Assembly (NCBI GenBank): GCA_035541475.1
Contig: DATKND010000050.1
Span: forward strand, 1-64,000
DNA from: DASUFZ01 sp035541475
GTDB taxonomy: Bacteria; Myxococcota_A; UBA9160; SMWR01
Length of the DNA: 64,000 nt
Direction: 5' to 3'
Each line of letters opens with the position of its first letter. Positions within the stretch are counted from its first letter, which is position 1. The position numbers and the translations under genes were made by a program. Under the pieces are notes generated by a model. It was given only the letters and a program-made list of their open reading frames with translations. It did not search any database and had not been told where the DNA came from. Positions 1-8,414 of this stretch are shown here, piece after piece.

Positions 1-52
1 CTCCAGGCAGGCTCCTGGATCCGGTGAAGGTTCGACGTTCCCTTCGACTGGA
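1..52. other. left-edge sequence, no gene recognised
   Basis: Lies downstream of the minus-strand methyltransferase stop at 53-55. No coding sequence, terminator with a T-tract or repeat is recognised in this short piece. Confidence 0.4.
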
Positions 53-709
53 TCAGGAGGGCTTGCGAGTGAAGAGCGTGGTATGCGCGTACCACGCGGG
101 CGCGTCGACCGCGGCCAGGCGCTCCACGAGGGCGCGAGAACTCGGCTCGTCCTTGACAAGGCCGTGCTCGGCGAACAGCGATTCCCAGTAGGACGACGGC
201 TGCAGATTGATGTGATCATCGCCGAGTTCACCGGGTCCGGAAGCCGCGAAGATCACGCCTCTTTCCGCCGCAGCGCTCAGCATCGTCACCAAGCCGCGCG
301 CGGCGCGCTTCGGAAGGTGCTCGGCGACCTCGATGCAGAGTACATGGTCGAACGTACGATTCAGCCGCAGCGGCTGGCGCAGATCGGCCTGGAACACGAA
401 CACGGACCGGGGGCACATGGCGACACCGTGCTCGCTCCCTTCGCACCCGAACGCGGGCACACCCAGATCGGCGAAGGCGCCGAGCAACGACCCACGACCA
501 CATCCGAACTCGAAGACGGAAGCGGGCCCGACCACGTCGCGGATGACATACGCAATCCGTTCGGCTGCGACAATCGTCTGACCGCAGGCGGAGCCGGTGT
601 AGAAATCGGGTCCGTAGATCGCGCTCGGAGAGAATCCGAATCGCTGGGAGATCACCGCCTGTCTCAGCCTGAATGCCGCCGATCGGAGCTTGCGCGTTAA
701 CGCGGCCAT
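53..709 (-). CDS. class I SAM-dependent methyltransferase
   Basis: 218 residues. A glycine-rich SAM-binding motif (VFEFGCGRGSL, about residues 65-75) is followed by an acidic strand end (GCEGSE) and a CIEVAEHL motif, as in the Methyltransf_23/11 families. The ATG at 709 is preferred to an upstream start at 826 because the extra 39 residues are Arg/Pro-rich with no domain character, and an AGGA lies about 10 nt before the 709 ATG. The substrate is unknown; next to glycosyltransferases it probably methylates a sugar or lipid of a surface glycan. It is transcribed away from the operon starting at 944. Confidence 0.82.
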   Translation of the reverse strand: MAALTRKLRSAAFRLRQAVISQRFGFSPSAIYGPDFYTGSACGQTIVAAERIAYVIRDVVGPASVFEFGCGRGSLLGAFADLGVPAFGCEGSEHGVAMCPRSVFVFQADLRQPLRLNRTFDHVLCIEVAEHLPKRAARGLVTMLSAAAERGVIFAASGPGELGDDHINLQPSSYWESLFAEHGLVKDEPSSRALVERLAAVDAPAWYAHTTLFTRKPS

Positions 710-943
710 ACGAGCGAATCCTGGCGGAGGGGACCTAGCGGTCAGAGTGGGAGACGAGAAGGTCCGACGAACGTCTCGAGCAGACCCGAGGGGCCGGAGC
801 TTTCCTCTCGTCCGGGGTGTTTTCAAGGGCGCGTCGCGGCAACCCGCGAATGCCTTTCGACTGCGGATCGGGAGTCGTGTTGCGTGGCCGGCGAGCGTCC
901 ACTAATCCTCGCGACTCCTCGCGCTCGCGGGGTCGAGGCAAGC
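710..943. promoter_or_regulatory. divergent intergenic region between methyltransferase and GT-C gene
   Basis: A 234-bp gap between two divergent genes, so it should carry promoters in both directions. No convincing -35/-10 or -24/-12 pair is seen. A GAGG about 6 nt before the ATG at 944 is a plausible ribosome binding site for the rightward gene. Confidence 0.4.
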
Positions 944-2563
944 ATGACGGCCCCGTCTCCGCCCCGCCGCGATCTAGGGCTGGCCGCGTGGGTGACATTC
1001 TGGACGGCGGTATTCCTCGTCCAGTCCCTCCTGTTCCTCGGCTCCGCCATCGATGACACCTGGATCTTCGCGCGCTACGCGCGGCACCTGTTGCGTTACG
1101 GGGACGTCGTCTGGAACCCCGGCGAGGCCCGCATCGAGGGCTTCTCGAGCTGGCCCTGGCTTGCCGTCTATGCAGCGGCCGAGCGATTCGATCTCGATCC
1201 GGTGCTCGTCGCCAAGCTTGTCGGGATGGCGCTCGGAGCGGCGCTCGTCACCCATTTCTCGTTCGTCGTCCTGCGCGACCGAGGTCACCGGCTCGCGGGG
1301 AACGCGTCGGCCGCGATCCTCGCCTCTCCGAGTCTCGCCTACTACGCCTCGTCGGGGATGGATCACATCGCCTGGGCAATGGCGGTGTGGATGTACATCG
1401 TGTGGGTCTGCACCGCGGAAGAACCGCGGCCGCGTCACTTCGTAGTCGCCGGACTCGGAGTCCTGATGCGGCCCGAGGGGTTCCTGCTCTTCGTCCCGGC
1501 GCTGGCCCTGATGGCGTCGAGCTTCCTGCTCGCAGGAAAGGGAGCGCGCTCGCTCGCCAGCTCCGCCTGGACCGTGGCTCCTGGCCTCGCGGTGATGGGG
1601 GCGCTCCTCCTGTTACGGTTCGCGTTGTTCGGTCGCTGGCTGCCGAACGCTGCCGCGGCCAAGCACTACGGCGGATCGCTCATGGTCGCGCTCGTCGAGG
1701 GGTCCGTCTATCTGGCTCGCGGTTTCGCCGATTGGGCCGCGATCCCGGCGGTCGTCGCCGCTGTGGTGGCCGGCACGGCCGGCCTCGGTGGCACCCGAGC
1801 CGCCGGCATCGGGGAGGGCGCAGGTGCCGTCGGACGGCGGATCGCCTTGGCGAGCGTCGCTTTCAGCGTCGTCCTATGCGCATTCGTGCTGGTCGCGGGA
1901 GGTGACGACACCAGCGCCTTCGGCTCAACCCGGCTGCTGACCCCTGCGTTCGCACCCGCGGCGTTCGTGCTCTTCTGTGTGCTCCGCCCCGTCACCTCGC
2001 GCCGGGCCGTGCCGGCGCTGATGGGGGTCGTCCTCGTGGCCTTCGTGATGCGCGTTCCCAATGCGCTGGATCTCCTCCGCAACGCCACCGGGAGCACGAA
2101 TCTCTCCACGCCGGCGGATGTGCTGCTGGCATGGAGGCGCGCGCTCGAGCCGAGCCCGCTGACGCCGATCTCGAAATACCTGCTCGACCACACGCCATCC
2201 GGTGCATTCGTCGCGGTCCCCTGGGCCGGCCTCGTGCCCTACCAGACGGATCTGCCGACGATCGACATGCTCGGACTCAACGACCGTCACGTCGCCGCCG
2301 CGTCCAACACCGGAAGATCGGGCCGCGGCAGTCGTTACGATGCGGAGTACGTTCTGCGCCGCGGTCCCTACTTCATCTGTGAGAACTTCACGGTGCGTCA
2401 GCCGCTGGCCAGCCTTCGCGCGCTGAGCGACGCGGAGCTGCGCGCCATGGGCGCCTTCAAGTCCGGACAGCGAGATCTGTTGCGCAACCCGTTGCTCGAA
2501 GAGCAGTACGAGATCGCCCTCGACGCTCCGACCGATGGGACGTGTTTCCGTCGCAAGTCGTGA
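944..2563 (+). CDS. GT-C fold membrane glycosyltransferase (AftB/GT39-like)
   Basis: 539 residues and very hydrophobic, with about ten predicted membrane segments. The acidic motif DDTWIFARYARH (Asp37-Asp38) in the first periplasmic loop, then a NPGE..IEGFSSWPW block, match the signature of polyprenyl-phosphate-sugar-dependent GT-C enzymes such as mycobacterial AftB-like proteins, where an Asp in this loop is catalytic. It probably transfers a sugar from a lipid carrier on the periplasmic face. The ATG at 944 (GAGG upstream) is preferred to GTG 884, which would add 20 non-hydrophobic residues. Its stop overlaps the next start (TGATG), so the two are coupled. Donor and acceptor cannot be told. 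Confidence 0.75.
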   Translation: MTAPSPPRRDLGLAAWVTFWTAVFLVQSLLFLGSAIDDTWIFARYARHLLRYGDVVWNPGEARIEGFSSWPWLAVYAAAERFDLDPVLVAKLVGMALGAALVTHFSFVVLRDRGHRLAGNASAAILASPSLAYYASSGMDHIAWAMAVWMYIVWVCTAEEPRPRHFVVAGLGVLMRPEGFLLFVPALALMASSFLLAGKGARSLASSAWTVAPGLAVMGALLLLRFALFGRWLPNAAAAKHYGGSLMVALVEGSVYLARGFADWAAIPAVVAAVVAGTAGLGGTRAAGIGEGAGAVGRRIALASVAFSVVLCAFVLVAGGDDTSAFGSTRLLTPAFAPAAFVLFCVLRPVTSRRAVPALMGVVLVAFVMRVPNALDLLRNATGSTNLSTPADVLLAWRRALEPSPLTPISKYLLDHTPSGAFVAVPWAGLVPYQTDLPTIDMLGLNDRHVAAASNTGRSGRGSRYDAEYVLRRGPYFICENFTVRQPLASLRALSDAELRAMGAFKSGQRDLLRNPLLEEQYEIALDAPTDGTCFRRKS

Positions 2564-3657
2564 TGGGTGCGGACACTCGCGTACTGCTGGTCGGTTCGGC
2601 GCCGTTCGACTCGGTGATCGACTCCTACCGTCGCGCGTTGTCGCCCCACTATCAGGTCCAACACTTCGATCCGTTCTCGGTGTTGGGGGGGCTCGAGAAT
2701 CGCCTCGGCCCGTCCCGGGCGCTGAGGCTCAACGTTCGAATCGGGTATCTGGTGAACATGTTCGTGCGGGAACCGCTCGCGCTGGTCGAGCCGCGCCTGC
2801 TGCGCGTGGCGCGGGAGTTCGCGCCGGACATCGTCCTCGTGACGTGCATCGAGTCCCTGCGCCCGAAGGTGGTGGCGGGGCTCCGCGGTGGCAACATGCG
2901 TTGCAAGGTCATCGGCGTCTTCTCGGATGCGATGGTGAACTTCGGGCGCAGCTATTTCTTCGGTGCTGACTACCATGCGCTGTTCTTCAAGGACCACTAC
3001 ATCGTCGACCGGTTCAGGGCGAAGCTCGGCTGGCGGCACGTCCACTATCTGCCGCAAGCCTGCGACCGGGTCCTGCACCGCAAGCTCCCGCTCAGCGACG
3101 CGGATCGCGCGACCTATGGCTGCGACATCACCGTGGCCGGAAACCTGTATCCGTGGAGGGCCGCGATGCTCGGGCCGCTCGTCGGCCGCGACGTGAAGAT
3201 CTGGGGACCTCCGCCGTCGAGCTGGCTCGAGTATCCGATCGCCGCTCGACACACCGGGCGCTACGTGGCCGGAGACGAGAAGTGCAAGGCGATGCTCGCC
3301 AGCCGCATCGTGCTCAACCAGAACCACTACGCCGAGGTCGCCGGGACCAACAAGCGCACGTTCGAGGTCGCCGCGATCGGCGCGTTCCAGCTGACCGATA
3401 CCCCGGCATTGAGTGACGTGTTCGATCCCGAGACGGAGGTGTCGTCGTTCGGCACGCAGAAGGAGATGATCGAGAAGATCGACTACTTCCTGGCGCGGCC
3501 CGAGCTCTGCGCCGAGATGGCCGAGCGCGCGCGTGTTCGCGCCCACGCTCAGCACACCTATGAGCACCGCTGGGTGGCGCACCTCGAGACCGTGGGACTG
3601 CGACCTCCGACGGAGTTCCCCGTTCAACCGGAATCGCTCGTCGTGCGCGCGGTGTAG
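2563..3657 (+). CDS. CgeB-like glycosyltransferase
   Basis: 364 residues. The N-terminal half has a Rossmann-like start (RVLLVGSAPFDS). The C-terminal half has features of the CgeB/Glyco_trans_1_2 group: CDITVAGNLYPWR, LNQNHY, a TNKRTFEVAAIGAFQLTD block and YFLARPELCAEMAERAR before a His/Tyr/Arg-rich helix. Enzymes of this group make glycosylated surface layers or O-antigen-like glycans in the cytoplasm. The ATG at 2563 overlaps the previous stop; an in-frame GTG at 2542 would overlap more and has no better ribosome site. Second gene of the 944-8402 operon. Confidence 0.75.
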   Translation: MGADTRVLLVGSAPFDSVIDSYRRALSPHYQVQHFDPFSVLGGLENRLGPSRALRLNVRIGYLVNMFVREPLALVEPRLLRVAREFAPDIVLVTCIESLRPKVVAGLRGGNMRCKVIGVFSDAMVNFGRSYFFGADYHALFFKDHYIVDRFRAKLGWRHVHYLPQACDRVLHRKLPLSDADRATYGCDITVAGNLYPWRAAMLGPLVGRDVKIWGPPPSSWLEYPIAARHTGRYVAGDEKCKAMLASRIVLNQNHYAEVAGTNKRTFEVAAIGAFQLTDTPALSDVFDPETEVSSFGTQKEMIEKIDYFLARPELCAEMAERARVRAHAQHTYEHRWVAHLETVGLRPPTEFPVQPESLVVRAV

Positions 3658-3678
3658 CGGGAGGACGGTCCTTCGCCT

Positions 3679-5550
3679 ATGTGCGGAATCATCGCCCTCT
3701 GGGATCCGACGGCAGACGCTGCGTCGCGGCGCTTCCTGGCGGAGGAGATGTCCCGGCGTCTGGTCCACCGGGGACCGGATGGACACGGGAAGTGGGAGCC
3801 GCCCGGAAACGACGTTCCGCTCGTGCTCGCGCACCGCAGGCTCGCGATTCGCGGACTCGGAGAGCAGGGCGCGCAGCCGATGCAAGGCGATCGCGGTGTG
3901 CTCGTCTACAACGGCGAGCTCTTCGGAGCCGAGGCGCTGCGCGACCACCTGCAGGCGACGGGCGTCGTCTTGCGGGGAACCAGCGACACCGAGATCCTGC
4001 TGCGCTCGCTCGAGACGTGGGGCATGCCCGGGACGCTCGAACGGGTGCGCGGTCAGTTCGCCTTCGTCTGGTGGGATCGCATCGCCCGGAAGCTGTACGT
4101 GGCGCGCGATCGAGTCGGCATCCGGCCGGTGTATCTCGCTCGCGCAGGCGAGCGGCTGGCGGTGGTGTCGGAGCAGAAGGCGCTGCTCGCGCTGTCCTGG
4201 GTCGACGCAACGCCTTCCGTTGCCGCGATGCTTCGCTTCCTCCTGATGGGACGCACGGACGACGTGCCCGGCGAGACGCTGCTCGCGGGCATTCGCTCGC
4301 TGCCGCCGGGTCACTGGGCGGTGTGGGACGGTGATGCGCTGCGCGTCGAGAGGTATCACCGCTTCTCGACCACTCCGCCTCCCGCGGCCCCCCGGGACGT
4401 GCGGAAGCAGCTGGAGCGCGCCGTGGCCGAGCAGCTCGTCTCCGACGTGCCCATCGGCGCGACGGTCTCCGGAGGCCTCGATTCGTCGACGGTTGCCCTG
4501 CTGGCGGATCGCGAGAGACTGCAGCGCGACGACGCCACGACGTTGCACCTGTTCGCGTATCACGATCGGGCGGCGGAGCAGGACGAGCGGTCGTTCCAGG
4601 AGGCGGTGATCCGGGCGATCCGCAGCCCCCATCGGGTCCATTGGGTCTCGTCGAGCCCGGAGGCGCTCCGCGACGGCTTCGAATCCTATCTCGGCTACCA
4701 GGAGGAGCCCTACGGCGACGTCTCGAGCTACGCGGAGAAGTGTCTTGCGCAGGAGGCGCAACGGCACGGCGTCAAAGTGCTGCTGAGCGGTCTCGGGGGT
4801 GACGAGGTGTTCGTGGGCTATCCCACCTTCTTCGGCCCGCTGCTCCTGGACGTTGCGAAGAGCGGGAGCCTCGCCGCCCTGCGCGACTTGGTCGGCATCG
4901 CGCCGAAAGTGCTCGGTCGACCGGGCGCCTACTGGTTCCCGCTGCTGGCCGCGGCCTATCACGCGCTGCCCGCCCGGCTACGCAACGCCGTGTCCGCCGC
5001 AAGAAACACGAGAGGGCTCCGCCTGCCGCTTTCCGAGAGGTGGACGGGGATCGTCGACGCCCATCGGCACTGGCATCCCCACGATGGCGCCGGCAACACG
5101 AACGCAGCGCTGCGCGGCTCGATCGAGTCCTGGTGCATTCCGCGCTTCCTCGCGCACAGCGATCGGATGGGGCTGGCCCACGGCGTGGAGGGCCGGGTCC
5201 CGCTGCTCGACGAGGGCGTGATCGAGGCGGCATTCGGCATCCCTCCGAAGGACCGGGTGAGCCGAGCCGGGCTCAAGACCGGCCTGCGGGACGCCGTTGC
5301 GGATGTCCTGCCTCCCGCGGTCCGCGATCGCGCGTGGAAGCTCGGGTTCCACGCTCCTCTTACCGCCTACGTGGCGGCCTTGGAAGAGCCCCTCCGGACC
5401 GGGCACGCGTGGGTGTGCGAGATCCTGAATGGAGGCCCTGCGTGGGAGAACCTGGCCCCCGATGTGCGCTGGCGATGGGGAAATTTAGGGGCGTACCTCG
5501 CGTGGGTGCGCGGTGAGAGCCTCCCGCATGCGGGACGCCGTACCGGATGA
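3679..5550 (+). CDS. asnB: asparagine synthetase-type amidotransferase (glutamine-hydrolysing), copy 1
   Basis: 623 residues. Class II glutamine amidotransferase domain at the N terminus: MCGII, so Cys2 becomes the N-terminal nucleophile, followed by HRGPDGHG and YNGELF. The C-terminal synthetase domain has the ATP PP-loop (SGGLDSS, near residue 265) and LSGLGGDEVFVGYP. Members in polysaccharide clusters often amidate sugar uronic acids or peptide substituents rather than make free asparagine. The context between glycosyltransferases and a carbamoyltransferase supports that, by inference. GGGAGGA lies upstream of the ATG. A second, clearly different paralogue is at 18582-20507. Confidence 0.88.
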   Translation: MCGIIALWDPTADAASRRFLAEEMSRRLVHRGPDGHGKWEPPGNDVPLVLAHRRLAIRGLGEQGAQPMQGDRGVLVYNGELFGAEALRDHLQATGVVLRGTSDTEILLRSLETWGMPGTLERVRGQFAFVWWDRIARKLYVARDRVGIRPVYLARAGERLAVVSEQKALLALSWVDATPSVAAMLRFLLMGRTDDVPGETLLAGIRSLPPGHWAVWDGDALRVERYHRFSTTPPPAAPRDVRKQLERAVAEQLVSDVPIGATVSGGLDSSTVALLADRERLQRDDATTLHLFAYHDRAAEQDERSFQEAVIRAIRSPHRVHWVSSSPEALRDGFESYLGYQEEPYGDVSSYAEKCLAQEAQRHGVKVLLSGLGGDEVFVGYPTFFGPLLLDVAKSGSLAALRDLVGIAPKVLGRPGAYWFPLLAAAYHALPARLRNAVSAARNTRGLRLPLSERWTGIVDAHRHWHPHDGAGNTNAALRGSIESWCIPRFLAHSDRMGLAHGVEGRVPLLDEGVIEAAFGIPPKDRVSRAGLKTGLRDAVADVLPPAVRDRAWKLGFHAPLTAYVAALEEPLRTGHAWVCEILNGGPAWENLAPDVRWRWGNLGAYLAWVRGESLPHAGRRTG

Positions 5551-5610
5551 CCCCCACCCATGTGCTAAAGAGGCGCGTTCGCCGAACCTGCCGCTGGAGA
5601 GTTCCTCGAC

Positions 5611-7356
5611 ATGGCCGTGATACTCGGGATCAACGCGTTTCACGCGGGCGCGGCGGCGGCGTTACTCCTCGACGGACGGCCGGTCGCGGCAATCGCAGAG
5701 GAGCGGCTCAACCGCGTCAAGTACTATGCGCGGTTTCCGACCCTGGCGGTCCGCCGCTGCCTCGACATGGCCGGGCTGCAATTCAGCGACATCGACGCGG
5801 TCGCGATCGGTCGGGATCCCGCGGCGAACCGGCGGCAGAAAGTCGCTTATGCGTTGTCGCGCGCGTCGCAGCTCCGGAATCTGCTGAAGATCCGCTCCAA
5901 GCGCAGCCGGCTGGACGATCTACGGGCGCTGATCGCGAAGGAGTGTCAGGTCGATCCGGCGACGCTCCGCTTCACGCAATACGGCGTCGAGCACCACGTC
6001 GCCCACACCGCCAGCGCCTATTTCATCTCTCCGTGGGAGCGCTCGGCGGGATTCACGCTCGACGGCTCAGGAGACTTCGTCACCTGCATGATGAGCGTGT
6101 GCGAGGGCAACCGGATCTCCGCGAAGCGGCGCATCTACGTTCCCCATTCGCTCGGGTCGCTCTACACGATGATCTGCGAGTTCATCGGTTACCGGAAGTA
6201 CGGCGACGAAGGCAAGGTCATGGGCCTCGCTCCGCTCGGGAAGGATAGCTATCGCGAGAGCTTCGATCGCCTGGTCCGCCTGACTCGCGACGGCTTCCGT
6301 CTCGATCTCGGCTACTTCCAGCCGCTCGGCGCGAACCAGGGCGTCGTTATCAACGACAGGGGCGAGATGGATCTCGCGCGCCACTACTCGGACCGGATCG
6401 TTGACCTGTTCGGGAAGCCGCGCGAGCCCTACGCCGAGATCACACAACGAGACATGGATCTCGCGTTCGGGCTCCAGCGAGTATTCGAGTCCGGCTACAT
6501 GCACCTGTTGCGCCTGCTCCACCGGATGGTCCCGGAGAGCCGCGTGTCCATGGCCGGAGGTTGCGTCCTGAACAGCGTCGCTAACGGCAAGCTCTTCGAC
6601 GAGACGCCCTTCCGCGAGACGTGCATTCAGCCCGCAGCCGGCGACGACGGACTCGCGCTCGGCGCGGCCCTCTATGTGAGCAACTCGATCCTCGGCGAGG
6701 GCCATCGCTGGGAGATGAAGAACTCCTATCTCGGCCCCGAGTACGCCGAGTCGGAGATCCGTGCGGAGCTCGAGCGGCAAGGAATCCGCTACGCGCGGCA
6801 CGAGCGCGAGGACCTCCTGCGCGAGGTCGCGTCGGAGATCCAGGCCGGCAACGTGATCGGCTGGTTCCAGGGGCGCGAAGAGTGGGGACCGCGAGCCCTC
6901 GGCAACCGATCGATCCTGGCGCATCCGGGGCTGCCGGGCATGAAGGACGTTTTGAACGCGCGCATCAAACAACGCGAAGCGTTCCGGCCGTTCGCGCCGT
7001 CGGTGCGCGCGGAGCGCCAGGCCGAGATCTTCGAGCACACGCACCCGTCGCCGTTCATGCTGCACGTCTACACGATCAAGCCGGCGTGGCGGGATCGGCT
7101 GTCGGCGGTGAACCACGTCGACAACACGGGCCGCCTCCAGACCGTCTCGCGCGAGGAGAACCCCCTCTACTACGACCTGATCGTGACGTTCGAGCGATCC
7201 ACCGGCATCCCGGTGATCCTGAACACGAGCTTCAACGAGAACGAGCCGATCGTCAGCACGCCCGCCGAGGCGATCGATTGCTTCGCGCGCACGAAGATGG
7301 ACGTGCTCGCGATCGGTCCGTTCGTCTGCAGGAAGACGGACGCGGTCGGGCGTTGA
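5611..7356 (+). CDS. O-carbamoyltransferase, NodU/CmcH family, copy 1
   Basis: 581 residues, full length for the family. The N-terminal Kae1-like domain starts VILGINAFHAGAAAALLLDG and has the metal/carbamoyl-phosphate region around VEHHVAHTASAYF. The YrdC-like C-terminal part includes GWFQGREEWGPRALGNRSIL and an ILNTSFNENEPIV block. The family transfers a carbamoyl group from carbamoyl phosphate, through carbamoyl-AMP, to a hydroxyl of a sugar or natural product. Here the acceptor is probably a glycan hydroxyl. A 60-nt gap with GGAGAG before the ATG separates it from the amidotransferase. It differs substantially from the second copy at 23777-25516, for example in its opening motif. Confidence 0.88.
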   Translation: MAVILGINAFHAGAAAALLLDGRPVAAIAEERLNRVKYYARFPTLAVRRCLDMAGLQFSDIDAVAIGRDPAANRRQKVAYALSRASQLRNLLKIRSKRSRLDDLRALIAKECQVDPATLRFTQYGVEHHVAHTASAYFISPWERSAGFTLDGSGDFVTCMMSVCEGNRISAKRRIYVPHSLGSLYTMICEFIGYRKYGDEGKVMGLAPLGKDSYRESFDRLVRLTRDGFRLDLGYFQPLGANQGVVINDRGEMDLARHYSDRIVDLFGKPREPYAEITQRDMDLAFGLQRVFESGYMHLLRLLHRMVPESRVSMAGGCVLNSVANGKLFDETPFRETCIQPAAGDDGLALGAALYVSNSILGEGHRWEMKNSYLGPEYAESEIRAELERQGIRYARHEREDLLREVASEIQAGNVIGWFQGREEWGPRALGNRSILAHPGLPGMKDVLNARIKQREAFRPFAPSVRAERQAEIFEHTHPSPFMLHVYTIKPAWRDRLSAVNHVDNTGRLQTVSREENPLYYDLIVTFERSTGIPVILNTSFNENEPIVSTPAEAIDCFARTKMDVLAIGPFVCRKTDAVGR

Positions 7357-8402
7357 AGATCGAAGCCTCGGAGTGGCAGATCACACCCGAGCCTGCGCTC
7401 GAGCACTACACGGTCGAATGGGCGGAAGAGGGCGACCTGCTGCTGTCGCGCAGGAACCGCCTCTATCGGACCGCGTCGCCGGACGCGCCGCCGACCGCGA
7501 TCGCGACGTTCCCCGCGCCGCGCTGGAGATCGGCGGCCGCGCGCTTCCGCCCGGCGCAGCGGATGCTGCGATTCCTGTTCTACAACGTCGTCAAGCTCGC
7601 TGACGGGAGTGTGTTCGCGACCTTCGATGACGACATCGGCGTGCTGTCCGGGGAAGGGTTCGAGCCGATCCGCGGACTACTCCGACCCTGCCGCGTGCTG
7701 CGGGGCGCCTGCGCATCGGGTCCCGACGGCAACCTCTACTTCGGGGAATACCTCTCGAACGCCGAGCGCGGTCCGGTTCACCTGTATCGCCATCGTCCGG
7801 GGAGCCGGGAGCTCGAAGTCGCGCATCGCTTCGATGCGGGCGCGATCCGCCACGTCCATGGGATCTACCACGACCCCTTCGGCCAGAGCCTCTGGTGCCT
7901 CACCGGCGATCGCGGGAAGGAGTGCAGGGTCGCTGTCTCCCGAGACGGCTTCCGCACACTCGACGTCGTGGGAGAGGGCGACGAGACGTGGCGCTGCGTG
8001 AGTGCGCTGTTCACGGAATCGGCGATCTACTACGGCTCGGATGCCGAGTTCCAGCCCAACCATTTGTACCGGATCGACCGCGCCACGGGACGCCGCGACG
8101 TACTCGGAGTGATCGACGGGCCGGTCTACTACTCGTACGCCTGCGGGAGCGACCTCTTCTTCGCCGTCACCGCGGAGCTGTGCCCGAGCCAGGTGGGGCG
8201 CAGCGCGACGCTCTGGCACGTCTCTTCGTCCGGTCGAATGACACGGGTGGCGTCGTTCGAGAAGGACACGCTGTCCGTTCGCTTCTTCCTGCCAGGCACG
8301 CTCCACTTTCCGCGCGGGCCCGGCTGCTCGCGCGGCTTCTGGATCCACGGCGTCGCGCTCGAGGCTGCCGACGATCGCACGTTCGCCGTGCGACCCGCCT
8401 AG
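7353..8402 (+). CDS. beta-propeller-like protein of unknown function
   Basis: 349 residues. A TTG start at 7353 overlaps the preceding stop (TTGA), keeping the coupling seen across this operon. The sequence has no signal peptide and no recognised catalytic motif. It has repeated units of the type dGnLYFGEY, HGIYHDPFGQSLW, iYYGSDAEFQPNHLYRID and sLWHVSSSGRM, which look like blades of a six- or seven-bladed propeller (BNR/sialidase- or strictosidine-synthase-like). I do not recognise the family. As the last gene of a glycan operon it could bind or act on the glycan. It ends 12 bp from the convergent MBOAT gene. Confidence 0.6.
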   Translation: MKIEASEWQITPEPALEHYTVEWAEEGDLLLSRRNRLYRTASPDAPPTAIATFPAPRWRSAAARFRPAQRMLRFLFYNVVKLADGSVFATFDDDIGVLSGEGFEPIRGLLRPCRVLRGACASGPDGNLYFGEYLSNAERGPVHLYRHRPGSRELEVAHRFDAGAIRHVHGIYHDPFGQSLWCLTGDRGKECRVAVSRDGFRTLDVVGEGDETWRCVSALFTESAIYYGSDAEFQPNHLYRIDRATGRRDVLGVIDGPVYYSYACGSDLFFAVTAELCPSQVGRSATLWHVSSSGRMTRVASFEKDTLSVRFFLPGTLHFPRGPGCSRGFWIHGVALEAADDRTFAVRPA

Positions 8403-8414
8403 CGAGCTCGCGCT

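Noticed and set aside
2542..2562. Earlier GTG start for the CgeB-like gene
   Set aside because: The ATG at 2563 forms a TGATG overlap with the upstream stop, matching the coupling seen through the region.
2398..4962. An 854-codon minus-strand open frame across the CgeB-like and AsnB genes
   Set aside because: Antisense to two well-supported genes; Arg/His/Glu-rich composition without motifs or a plausible start site.
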